A stretch of DNA of 64,000 bases, from assembly GCF_012911815.1 (NCBI RefSeq), contig NZ_JAATNW010000003.1:124001-188000 (forward strand). Reading direction: 5' to 3'. Made by a program: the position numbers and the translations under genes. This document shows, piece after piece, positions 1 to 8,647 of this stretch (positions are counted from its first letter, which is position 1; each line of letters opens with the position of its first letter). The notes beneath the pieces are model-generated. The model saw only the letters and a list, made by a program, of their open reading frames with translations. It searched no databases and was not told where the DNA came from. This DNA is from Alteromonas ponticola. Lineage in GTDB: Bacteria; Pseudomonadota; Gammaproteobacteria; Enterobacterales; Alteromonadaceae.

Positions 1-348
1 GGGAGTGGATGTATTTTGGCTCTCTTGCAGCCTTACATCAAGAAAATCATGGGTTAATTCTGCATCGCCTTCGGGAATAATATCGTGGCAAATCTCCATA
101 CTTTTGGGACGAATATCTAGAGAAAGCATGTCATAAGTCTGGCGCGCACGGCGATACGGACTGACTAAGGCCAAATCAACCTGGCCGTCAAAAAGATATT
201 TTTGTTTCAACCACTTAGCGGCATCAATGACCTGCGCACGCCCTTCAGGCGTGAGTTGACGGGATTTGTCATCCACGCGTAAAGATTCCGCTTCGCCGTG
301 ACGCATTACAAATAATAAAATGTCGTCGTTGCTACTTTGACCTGACAT
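1..348 (-). CDS. sixA: Phosphohistidine phosphatase SixA (3' end cut by window edge)
   Basis: SixA removes phosphate from the histidine of HPt domains or of the nitrogen PTS. The 116 visible codons start with the histidine-phosphatase signature: a hydrophobic strand followed by VMRHGEAES (about residues 14-22), where RHG carries the catalytic histidine. SPYRRARQT follows near residue 66, the second conserved Arg-rich motif of the family. The ATG at 346-348 was chosen because it gives a short N-terminus before the RHG strand. The gene runs off the left edge, so the C-terminal part is unseen. It is divergent from the M16 protease, with a 166-bp gap between them. The SixA rather than GpmB-like assignment rests on the compact N-terminus and LTPEGRAQV motif. 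Confidence 0.85.
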   Translation of the reverse strand, partial: MSGQSSNDDILLFVMRHGEAESLRVDDKSRQLTPEGRAQVIDAAKWLKQKYLFDGQVDLALVSPYRRARQTYDMLSLDIRPKSMEICHDIIPEGDAELTHDFLDVRLQESQNTSTP

Positions 349-514
349 AAGTTTATGAATAAGATGATACTTCCTGCTAACGATAGCAGACAGGTTTATC
401 ATCGCATAGCGTTATCGTTAAATTCATTCCTTTTTCGACTACGCTGTACAAGGACGGGGAGCGTTGTTGTTTACTTCCCAATCAAATGCAGTTTTTCATT
501 TTTAAGAGAGCATT

Positions 515-3274
515 TTGACAACACCTCCAGATCACGACAGATACCATTGTTTAACCCTCGATAATGGGTTGAAAGTTATGGTGTATCACCAGCCCGAACA
601 GCCCGCCAGCTATGTATCCATGGCAATTCGAGGTGGACATTTTTACGATCCTGAAGATTGTCAGGGATTGTCGCACTTGCTGGAACATATGCTTTTTATG
701 GGTAGTGCGCATTTACCTAACCCTAACCAAATAAACGAATATATTGAAAATCATGGCGGCAACATGAACGCCTGGACAGGCACAGAGTATGCAAACTTTC
801 ACTTCAATTGCCGTAGTGAAGCCCTTCCTTCTGTGCTACCTGCCTTTGCTGACATGCTATGCTCTCCCCTGCTGGCCTCTTCATCCATCGAGAGTGAAAT
901 TAATAATATTGAGTCAGAGTTTCAATTCAAGAAAAAGGATGACTTACGACGCCTTTATCAAATTCATAAAGAAACCTGCAATCCTCAGCACCCATTCAGC
1001 AAATTTTCCGTTGGTAATGCTGAAATATATAACCAATTTGAACTTGCCGAACTTAAAGCAAAATTGCGTCAATTTCATCAGCGTCACTATTGTGGCAGTA
1101 ATATGGCGCTCTGTGTGGTATCCCCAGTTCCACCTTCGGCAATCGCTGAATTGATCACCCACACTTTCTCGACGCTCAAAGCGGGTGTACCTGTTCCGAC
1201 GGAATGGCCAGAATTGTATACCGACGAACAAACAGGAGTGCTGATTAATATCGTCCCGTTGCAAGCCGCAAAGCGCATGATAGTCACTTTCGCATTACCC
1301 GGTTTACATAATGAATATGAAACAAAACCACTGGATTACCTAAGTCATTTATTAGGTGACGAGGGTGAAGGCAGCTTGTTGGCAGTTTTGAAACGTAAAA
1401 ACTGGGTGATCAGCTTAATCGCCGGAAGTGGCATAGAAGGCGATCATTTTAAAGATTTCAATATCAGTTTTCAGTTAACCCCTGCAGGGCTTGAAAATAG
1501 AGATACCATCATTGCTTACCTGTTTAAATACTTAGACCTGATTAAATCATCGTTAAGTGAACAATGGCGCTATCAGGAAAAAGTAAAACTCAATAAGCTG
1601 GCTAACGAGTTTGACGATAATCCCAAACTGTTGAATGCCGCCTGCGACTATGCACAGGCACTGTTATTTTTCGAGTTTGAGGCCATTCCGCAACTGAAAG
1701 CTCTTTCAGATAAATTTGCGCCCGATAGGGTCGAACACGCGCTCACATTTTTTTGCGCCAATAATATGCGCGTTAAAGTGATTGACCAGGACCTGTTAAC
1801 TGACCGTACCTGCGACTTCTATGATGCCCGATACAGTGTATCTAAGATATCAGCAGCGTCGCACGCAACCTTCGAGCACAGGAATAAGTGCGAACTGCTA
1901 TCCCTGCCACCGCCAAACCCATATTTAGGCGATGACTACTCGCTGATTAATTTGGAAAGCGAATTTTTGACCCCTAAGCCCATATCTTCAGACACACACA
2001 AAAAGATCTGGTTTGCACAGGATGAGCAATTTGCTACTCCGAAAGGTGACATCTTTATCTCTTTAGATGTACCCGGCTTCACCGACAGCATCGATATGGT
2101 TGCTGCTAAACGAATGTGGTTAGCAGCAATAAATGACCACCTTCAGGCAAAATATTATCGTGCTGAAATTGCCGGCCTCCACTATAGGGTCTATGGCCAT
2201 CAGGCAGGACTTAGCATCAACACTCGCGGTTTTTCACAAAACCAGATGAAACTATGTGAGCAGATTTTGGCCACGACGATGGATTTTTCGCCTTCAAAAA
2301 GGTCGTTCAAACGTTTACAGCATAGTCAGTTACAATCGCTGCACAATTCCTTAATGAACAAGCCGACCAACCGACTGTTCTCCCGATTAAGTGTGCTGGC
2401 TCAAAAATATACGCATGCGCCGTTGACGCTCTTTGATGCGGTGAAAAACATGTCATTTGAAAAAATGATGCAGATTAAAGACGCGGCATTATCATCGTAT
2501 TATTTAGAGGGTTTTATATTTGGTAACTGGCGCAGCGATGAAGTCAAACGTTTTGCGGGCTCACTTGACGCACAGTTTTCAATGGCCAGTGCATTACCAA
2601 TGCAACGAGCAGTAACCCAATTACCGATTGGTCAAGCCCAATACCATAAGGTGCTGTGCGAACATGAAGACGCAGCAGTTGTGTTGTATTTTCAGGCTCC
2701 CAGCAGCGGTTTAATTGATACTGCCATGTGCATGATTTTAGAACAAATGCTGGCAGCCCCCTTCTTCAATGTGTTGCGTTCTGAAAAGCAATTAGGCTAT
2801 GTGGTCGGTACCGGTTACGTGCCTCATAATCAACATCCAGGATTTGCATTTTATATCCAGAGCCCCGGATACGCTCCAGAGCATTTATTGACAGAAATAC
2901 GGCAATTTATAACGCGTCAATTTGATGAAATTAGTTTTTATCGCACCTATTGGCCCACCATCCAGAAAAACCTGTTAAAACAGCTGGAAGAAAAAGACCT
3001 TTCACAGTCAATGAAAGCACAGCGATTATGGATGGCACTGGGCAACGGCGATAAGACGTTTTCACACAACAAGCGGTTAGCTCAGAAAATTCATTCGCTC
3101 ACATTCGATGACATAAAAACTTACGCGGATGCCGCCGCGAATCGCGAAAAATTTGGTGAACTGGTGCTATATGCGCCAGGTAAATTTGAAGGTCTCGACG
3201 AGAATTTACCGCATATCACCGATATTGCCACGTTCAAGCGAAATACACGCTACTTTCGCAAAGGCACCAAGTGA
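515..3274 (+). CDS. M16 family zinc protease (pitrilysin/insulysin-like)
   Basis: Large zinc metallopeptidase of the pitrilysin/insulin-degrading-enzyme type, which cuts peptides inside a closed chamber. The inverted zinc motif HLLEH is at residues 54-58, and the third ligand is probably Glu135 in the NNIESEF stretch, 81 residues after the first histidine as in insulysin. At 919 residues it is slightly shorter than E. coli protease III (about 960) and fits the four-domain M16A layout. A C-terminal RSEKQLGYVVGTGY segment is typical of the M16 middle and C-terminal domains. The start is TTG at 515 with an AAGAGAG ribosome-binding site just upstream. I see no clear signal peptide, so unlike PtrA it may be cytoplasmic. 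A TTG start and missing signal leave some doubt about the true N-terminus. Confidence 0.9.
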   Translation: MTTPPDHDRYHCLTLDNGLKVMVYHQPEQPASYVSMAIRGGHFYDPEDCQGLSHLLEHMLFMGSAHLPNPNQINEYIENHGGNMNAWTGTEYANFHFNCRSEALPSVLPAFADMLCSPLLASSSIESEINNIESEFQFKKKDDLRRLYQIHKETCNPQHPFSKFSVGNAEIYNQFELAELKAKLRQFHQRHYCGSNMALCVVSPVPPSAIAELITHTFSTLKAGVPVPTEWPELYTDEQTGVLINIVPLQAAKRMIVTFALPGLHNEYETKPLDYLSHLLGDEGEGSLLAVLKRKNWVISLIAGSGIEGDHFKDFNISFQLTPAGLENRDTIIAYLFKYLDLIKSSLSEQWRYQEKVKLNKLANEFDDNPKLLNAACDYAQALLFFEFEAIPQLKALSDKFAPDRVEHALTFFCANNMRVKVIDQDLLTDRTCDFYDARYSVSKISAASHATFEHRNKCELLSLPPPNPYLGDDYSLINLESEFLTPKPISSDTHKKIWFAQDEQFATPKGDIFISLDVPGFTDSIDMVAAKRMWLAAINDHLQAKYYRAEIAGLHYRVYGHQAGLSINTRGFSQNQMKLCEQILATTMDFSPSKRSFKRLQHSQLQSLHNSLMNKPTNRLFSRLSVLAQKYTHAPLTLFDAVKNMSFEKMMQIKDAALSSYYLEGFIFGNWRSDEVKRFAGSLDAQFSMASALPMQRAVTQLPIGQAQYHKVLCEHEDAAVVLYFQAPSSGLIDTAMCMILEQMLAAPFFNVLRSEKQLGYVVGTGYVPHNQHPGFAFYIQSPGYAPEHLLTEIRQFITRQFDEISFYRTYWPTIQKNLLKQLEEKDLSQSMKAQRLWMALGNGDKTFSHNKRLAQKIHSLTFDDIKTYADAAANREKFGELVLYAPGKFEGLDENLPHITDIATFKRNTRYFRKGTK

Positions 3275-3429
3275 GCGCCAAGCAACTGTCTAACTATTGA
3301 CCAACCTGAATTACGGTAATAAAAAATCCTTGTAGCGCACCCTATATTTGGGCATATTGGAACATTAGGTTGGAGGGATGCAACCGCAAGCAAACTTAAA
3401 TTATAAAAATAAGGCAAAAAGCCAAAGGT

Positions 3430-6400
3430 ATGTGGGTGCGCGCGACTTTAAATCGTTTAGTGTTAAGTACAATTTGTTTGATCTGTCTGATTGCCTCAAT
3501 GGCGGCTCAGGCGATTTCGATTACTGACATCCATTTCACCGAACTCTCCCGCAAAGACGGACTTTCCAGTTTAACCATCCTCGATATCGCCGAAGACAAA
3601 CACGGTTTTTTATGGTTTGCCACAACAAATGGCTTAAATAGATACGATGGATATAGTGTTAAACCGTTCTACCCTTCAGATGCAGACTCTAATTCAATTC
3701 CCGCAGGTCTCATAACAAAATTGTTCGTTTCATCAGATGGCGAACTTTGGATAGCATCCCACGATGGATTAGCTAAATTTAATTCGACCGAAGAAAATTT
3801 TACTGTATTTAATAAAGAAAATTCTGTTCTAAAAGATAACGAAATTCTTTCCATAGCTGAAAGCGTCGAAGGCTCCATTTTAGTTAGCAGTCACAGGAAC
3901 ATTTATGAGTATAAAAAGTCTACAGGAACTTTAAGTCAATTTTCAGCAAACTTTAAATTACCGAATAATGTGAATCTTATACGAGATGAAAAGGCTCGCA
4001 CTTGGATTGGTACTGAAAATGACGGTTTGTTTCTGTATGAAAAATCAGAAAACGTCTTGTTTTCTCTTGATAAAGTGAACCCTTGGAACTTCAATATAAA
4101 AGAAAAAAGAATTATCGATCTCCAGGTAATTAATGGTGAGTATTGGTTGTTGTCAAAGTCTTCAATTTTACGTATCGACAATGATGGAAACACGATTGAT
4201 AGAATTGATGAAGAATCCCATACCGTCTTTCAAAACGCAGAATTTACTTCTATTCAATATGTAAATGAGGAAGTTTGGATAGGAACTCAAAATAGTTTAA
4301 GTATTTTTTCGTTCGACACTAACCAAATAACGAGCCTTACAGCGGAAAGTGGAGAGGTGTCAGGTTTAAATCATAGTTACATCTTAAATATCTTCGATGA
4401 TAGTACCAATGGGGTGTGGGTAGGAACGTATATGGGATTGTTTCATTACCATCCTGTTCTCAATATACACAAACTATTTACTAATCGAAATGATTCAGAG
4501 CAGGGAAATATTGTGTGGGCTCTGGCAGAAGATAGGAAAAAAAATATATGGTTTGCTACACAAGAAAATGGTCTGGCACGATTTGATGAAAATGACGGCG
4601 TGTTTGATTATTTTTTGGAGGAAACACAACTATCTTTTTGGGACTTAGCAATCGATCGTCATGACCAATTTTGGCTTGCATCGTCAAATGGAATTTTTAA
4701 ATATAAGTTAAAGACCAATGGTTTAGAACTAATAAACCACTATCTACCAAGAGAGTTCGTTTCAAACTTTTACTTCGACGGTGAACGAATTTGGACATGG
4801 TCATCTGAAAATGGACTTACCTCCATTTCAACCAACCCAATGATAACTGAAGAAAAAAGGGTTAAGCACTTCTCATTAGGAGATCTTAACTCAGAGAAAA
4901 GGCCAATTTATTTAGACAGAGATAACAGACTTTGGCTTATCCGCGATGGTGAAATTTTACTATTCAACATTAAAAAAAACCAGGTCGAAACAGTAATTTC
5001 GAAATCTGATGGTTTACCTTCAACCGTATTTAACGTATACGAGTGGGACGATTTTTACTGGGCCACTACCACATCAAATGGTGTTATAAAGATTGATAAA
5101 AGTAATTTAAATATTTCCGCAATAGAAGGAAGCAGTATCGAGGGTGGTCTGATTTTTTCTTCAATTGGGAAAGATAATTCTATTTGGTACGCAAACTCCA
5201 ATGGAATTCAGGAGGTCAAATTACCACAATTGGAGAAAGCGGAATTCATTTCCTTAGAGCAATTAAATTATAATGCTTTAAATGAAGATTCAGTTTTAAA
5301 GACTTCTGACGGTAGATTATTTTTCGGTGGCGAACGCGGATTTTCACAGCTTTTTGACCAATATAGTTATCAGAAGTCAGCTGAATTAGCCCATACAAGA
5401 AAACCTCAAATATTAGATTTAAAAATTTATGGAGCTCATGTTCCTAGTGAAAACGATAGTCAAATCGCTTCTCTACCTTTTCACTTAATACAAGAAATTT
5501 CAATTACGCATAATTCGTCTATCAACATTTATTTCGGTCAAATTAATCCTATAAGAGATTCGTTATTAAAATACCGTTGGAAGCTTAGCGGTTTAGAAGA
5601 TGACTGGCAGTCCCCAGATCTCTTACCTACTAAGATTAGACTCGCGTCATATAATGGTTTGAGCTTTGGAGATTACAAATTCGAAGTGCAAGTTATGGAA
5701 CCGGGAAAAGATTGGTCTGAATCTAGAGCGTTAGTTATTAATGTTGGTAGACCCCCTTGGTTGCATAATGCAGCAATCATTTTTTACCTTATAGCAATAA
5801 CATTCGTGATCACATATGTCACCCGGCAGTATCAAATTCGTAAAACGTCTCAACTCTCAATTAAAGAGTCTGAGGAACGCCTGAAGTTAACGCTTTGGGG
5901 TAGTGGTGATGAATTATGGGATTGGGATATTTATAGAGGGCAAGTTTTCCGTTCAAACACTTGGGGCACCCTTGACTTCCCACAAGATAACATACGCGCT
6001 CATAGTGCCTATGACGCCAACATTCATCAGAATGATATTCTCCGAGTTCAAGAGGCCCTTAAAGCTCACTTGGAAGACAAATCTGACTACTATGAATTAA
6101 CCTATCGCGCAAAAACGTTTAAAAATCAGTGGATTTGGATCCTCGACAGAGGAAAGGTTGTCAAGCGTGACCACAACAATCAACCCATGCGGATGACAGG
6201 TACGCTTAAAAATATTAATCACTTGAAACAGGCTGAAGAACAGTTGAATCTGTTCAAGCGCTCCATTGAGAACATCTCTGAAGGGGTTTTCATTACCGAT
6301 ACCAATTTTAAGTTTATTTCTGTTAATGCGGCCTATTGCGAATATACCGGCGAAACCAGAAACCAGGCTTTGGCCAGCTACATGTATTTTCATCAATACC

Positions 6401-7917
6401 CCGAGGCCTTTACCGAAGAAATCAAAAAAACATTGAAAAGCAAAGGCAACTGGTTCGGTGAAGTAGAATCTGTGCGCGTCAACGGTGAACGCTACGAGAT
6501 GGAGTTAAACCTGGATGCAGTGCATGATGAAGATGGCAAGATTAGCCACTTTGTGGGCGTATTCTCCGACATTACTTCACGTAAGAGTACCGAAAAAGAG
6601 TTGTTGAAACTGGCTAATACGGACCCGCTCACCGATCTGCCTAATCGTTCATTTTTCCAGGCCAGTCATCAGAATCTGGTGCGTCGAACAGAGCCCCATG
6701 CCCTGCTCTGCCTGGATATGGATAATTTTAAAAAGATTAACGACTCCTTAGGTCATCAAACAGGCGATATATTAATCAAACAGATTGCTAAGCGCCTGCA
6801 ACGTATTACCGGTAACGACGCCACCTGCTATCGCCTGGGTGGCGATGAATTCAGTGTGTTGATGGAAGATACGTCGGATATCCACACCATTACACACTAT
6901 GCGCAAAGCGTACTAGATTCATTGTCCCGGCCATTTATTATTAATAAGCAGGAGTTTGTGTTAGGTGCCAGTATTGGTATTGCGTTCTACCCGGATGACG
7001 GCAATACTCCGCAGGAAATCCTAAAGAATGCTGATACCGCGATGTATTTTGCAAAAAATAATGGTGGTAACAGCTACCAGTTCTTTAGTGGTGAAATGAA
7101 CCAGAATGCAGTGCGTCAACTGCAAATTGAGAATTTAATTCGTCAGGGCATTAAAGATGATCTATTTACCGTTTACTATCAACCAAAAGTGGACATTACC
7201 ACGGGTAAGCTGGTCAGTATGGAAGCTCTGGTGCGCTTTGAGCATCCCCACAAGGGCATAGTCAGTCCCGGACAGTTTATTCCCCTTGCTGAACAGACAG
7301 GTCAGATTATTGACATTGGTGAGATAGTGTTGCGTAAAGCCATCGCCGATACTAAACGCTGGGTCAATGCCGGCATATTCAGCGGCCGCGTTGCCGTCAA
7401 TATTTCTGCGAAACAATTTGAACTGCCGGACCTGGACGATCGCATCAATCGTGTTCTCAATGAGATTGGTTTGTCACCGCTTCATTTGGAGTGTGAGATA
7501 ACCGAAGGTACACTGATGGAAAATCCAGAGCAGGGTCTTCAAATGATGGAGCGTCTGCGTGAACGCGGTATCCATTTGGCACTGGACGATTTTGGTACAG
7601 GGTATTCGTCTCTTGCATATTTGAAGCGGTTCCCCCTCAACACACTTAAAATTGATAAGGCCTTTATCGATGACATCGCTGAGAGCAGTGTCGACCGGCA
7701 TATGGCTGCCGCCATTATTAATATCGCGCACAATCTTGGCCTCAAAGTAGTGGCAGAAGGTGTAGAACAGGAGAAGCAGCTTAGCATTCTTCGTCGTTAC
7801 GAGTGTGAAATGATCCAAGGCTATCTATACAGCAAACCTCTGAATGCTGAACGCTTCGAAAAGCTTTTACGCGAAAATCAGCAGCTTCATCATTTAATTG
7901 GGCAAACTTCCATTTAG
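3430..7917 (+). CDS. Membrane sensor: beta-propeller/Y_Y_Y domain with PAS-PAS-GGDEF-EAL
   Basis: Very large (1,495 residues) signalling protein joining an external sensor to cyclic-di-GMP synthesis and breakdown modules. Residues 1-30 are a signal or anchor segment. About residues 35-650 are two-component-regulator propeller repeats, with many LWFAT/IWIGT-type units, followed by a Y_Y_Y-like domain (about 700-770). One membrane helix is near 777-800. Two PAS domains follow (about 815-935 and 940-1055). GGDEF starts at residue 1137 (intact RLGGDEF, so cyclase activity is plausible), and the EAL motif is at about 1265 (MEALVRFEHP), with downstream DDFGTGYSSL intact. Propeller-Y_Y_Y sensors are common in polysaccharide-sensing hybrid kinases; fusion to GGDEF-EAL is frequent in Alteromonadales. 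The ligand cannot be read from sequence. Codon use is more AT-rich in the propeller half than in the GGDEF-EAL half. Confidence 0.92.
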   Translation: MWVRATLNRLVLSTICLICLIASMAAQAISITDIHFTELSRKDGLSSLTILDIAEDKHGFLWFATTNGLNRYDGYSVKPFYPSDADSNSIPAGLITKLFVSSDGELWIASHDGLAKFNSTEENFTVFNKENSVLKDNEILSIAESVEGSILVSSHRNIYEYKKSTGTLSQFSANFKLPNNVNLIRDEKARTWIGTENDGLFLYEKSENVLFSLDKVNPWNFNIKEKRIIDLQVINGEYWLLSKSSILRIDNDGNTIDRIDEESHTVFQNAEFTSIQYVNEEVWIGTQNSLSIFSFDTNQITSLTAESGEVSGLNHSYILNIFDDSTNGVWVGTYMGLFHYHPVLNIHKLFTNRNDSEQGNIVWALAEDRKKNIWFATQENGLARFDENDGVFDYFLEETQLSFWDLAIDRHDQFWLASSNGIFKYKLKTNGLELINHYLPREFVSNFYFDGERIWTWSSENGLTSISTNPMITEEKRVKHFSLGDLNSEKRPIYLDRDNRLWLIRDGEILLFNIKKNQVETVISKSDGLPSTVFNVYEWDDFYWATTTSNGVIKIDKSNLNISAIEGSSIEGGLIFSSIGKDNSIWYANSNGIQEVKLPQLEKAEFISLEQLNYNALNEDSVLKTSDGRLFFGGERGFSQLFDQYSYQKSAELAHTRKPQILDLKIYGAHVPSENDSQIASLPFHLIQEISITHNSSINIYFGQINPIRDSLLKYRWKLSGLEDDWQSPDLLPTKIRLASYNGLSFGDYKFEVQVMEPGKDWSESRALVINVGRPPWLHNAAIIFYLIAITFVITYVTRQYQIRKTSQLSIKESEERLKLTLWGSGDELWDWDIYRGQVFRSNTWGTLDFPQDNIRAHSAYDANIHQNDILRVQEALKAHLEDKSDYYELTYRAKTFKNQWIWILDRGKVVKRDHNNQPMRMTGTLKNINHLKQAEEQLNLFKRSIENISEGVFITDTNFKFISVNAAYCEYTGETRNQALASYMYFHQYPEAFTEEIKKTLKSKGNWFGEVESVRVNGERYEMELNLDAVHDEDGKISHFVGVFSDITSRKSTEKELLKLANTDPLTDLPNRSFFQASHQNLVRRTEPHALLCLDMDNFKKINDSLGHQTGDILIKQIAKRLQRITGNDATCYRLGGDEFSVLMEDTSDIHTITHYAQSVLDSLSRPFIINKQEFVLGASIGIAFYPDDGNTPQEILKNADTAMYFAKNNGGNSYQFFSGEMNQNAVRQLQIENLIRQGIKDDLFTVYYQPKVDITTGKLVSMEALVRFEHPHKGIVSPGQFIPLAEQTGQIIDIGEIVLRKAIADTKRWVNAGIFSGRVAVNISAKQFELPDLDDRINRVLNEIGLSPLHLECEITEGTLMENPEQGLQMMERLRERGIHLALDDFGTGYSSLAYLKRFPLNTLKIDKAFIDDIAESSVDRHMAAAIINIAHNLGLKVVAEGVEQEKQLSILRRYECEMIQGYLYSKPLNAERFEKLLRENQQLHHLIGQTSI

Positions 7918-8081
7918 TCAGACAGTTTTCCTTCTTTGCTCATCATGCTGGTAGCTTAGTTAGTTACAACGAGAACACTGAAATATTATTTTGGCACGCT
8001 TTTAGCTTAAATAAATTCATCCGACAGGTTTATGACAGTCGGTGTTTGTTTAGTTCAAAATAAAAATCAGAGGTTTTAATC

Positions 8082-8234
8082 ATGTTGAAAGCGTACGCGG
8101 TAGCCTTAGCATTAACCACATCAACACCTGTAGCTGAAAATCAGGAAGGTGTTCAAAATGCCCCATTAAAAAAGCAAGAGTCGACTGAAACTCAAGCGTT
8201 TAAACCAAAGTCCAACAAAATAGGAAAACGTTAG
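8082..8234 (+). CDS. Small putative exported peptide (50 aa), unknown function
   Basis: A 50-codon frame with a good ribosome-binding site (AGAGG about 8 bases before the ATG) and a perfect intrinsic terminator 30 bases after its stop, so it is framed as a transcription unit. The N-terminus (MLKAYAVALALTTSTPVA) resembles a short signal peptide. The rest is polar and rich in Lys, Gln, Ser and Thr, ending NKIGKR. I do not recognise a family. It may be a small secreted or periplasmic peptide; conservation in relatives would settle whether it is real. Confidence 0.5.
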   Translation: MLKAYAVALALTTSTPVAENQEGVQNAPLKKQESTETQAFKPKSNKIGKR

Positions 8235-8260
8235 TTTTCGACAGCAAAATTAATAAAGAA

Positions 8261-8285
8261 AAGAGGCAAATTTGCCTCTTTTTTT
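8261..8285 (+). terminator. Intrinsic terminator, perfect hairpin plus T-run
   Basis: AAGAGGCAAATTTGCCTCTT is a perfect 20-base palindrome (8261-8280) followed by TTTTT. It ends the small exported-peptide gene and overlaps the 3' end of the convergent membrane-protein gene. Confidence 0.85.
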
Positions 8286-8481
8286 ATGCCCTCAAATAAA
8301 GGTTATTAAACCCTACAGCCTTTCTCATCGCTACATGACGGCTGATAGTGAACATGGGCAGGAGGAAGGGACCGATTACGAAGCCTGCAGCTGCCCACAC
8401 TTTTGCTTTCATACCTGACTTAAACGCTTCAACGTAAAAAAACAGGCTACTTACAACAGAAACCAATAAAAGTGCAATCAT
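8284..8481 (-). CDS. Small membrane protein (65 aa), hypothetical
   Basis: Predicted two-helix membrane protein: residues 2-18 are strongly hydrophobic, a short FKSGMKAKVW linker follows, and a second hydrophobic run (about 28-45) contains GPFLLPMF. An ACGAGG ribosome-binding site sits about 8 bases before the ATG (minus strand), which supports it as a real gene. No enzyme or transporter family is recognised; small proteins with this GPxLxP helix are common hypotheticals in Alteromonadales (recollection, not searched). It is convergent with the small exported-peptide gene and shares its terminator region. Confidence 0.6.
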   Translation of the reverse strand: MIALLLVSVVSSLFFYVEAFKSGMKAKVWAAAGFVIGPFLLPMFTISRHVAMRKAVGFNNLYLRA

Positions 8482-8602
8482 TCAAACCTCGTTTGGAAAG
8501 CAACCCCATAATGCGGAGCCACGAAAAATCATTCTCATATTTTCGAGGGGCAGATTGTACACATTTCATGCAGACATTCTAGTGATTATGGCTAACTCGC
8601 AT

Positions 8603-8630
8603 AAAAAAACCGCGCCAGGCGCGGTTTTTT
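8603..8630. terminator. Bidirectional intrinsic terminator downstream of fadJ
   Basis: AAAAAACCGCGCC pairs with GGCGCGGTTTTTT, leaving almost no loop. The A-run on one side and T-run on the other let it work in both directions. It lies 18 bases past the fadJ stop codon. Confidence 0.85.
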
Positions 8631-8647
8631 AACATTTTAATTACAAA

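Noticed and set aside
3275..3429. Cyclic-di-GMP riboswitch before the GGDEF-EAL gene
   Set aside because: GCAAAAAGCCAAAGG superficially recalls a GEMM fragment, but the paired stems of the aptamer are absent.
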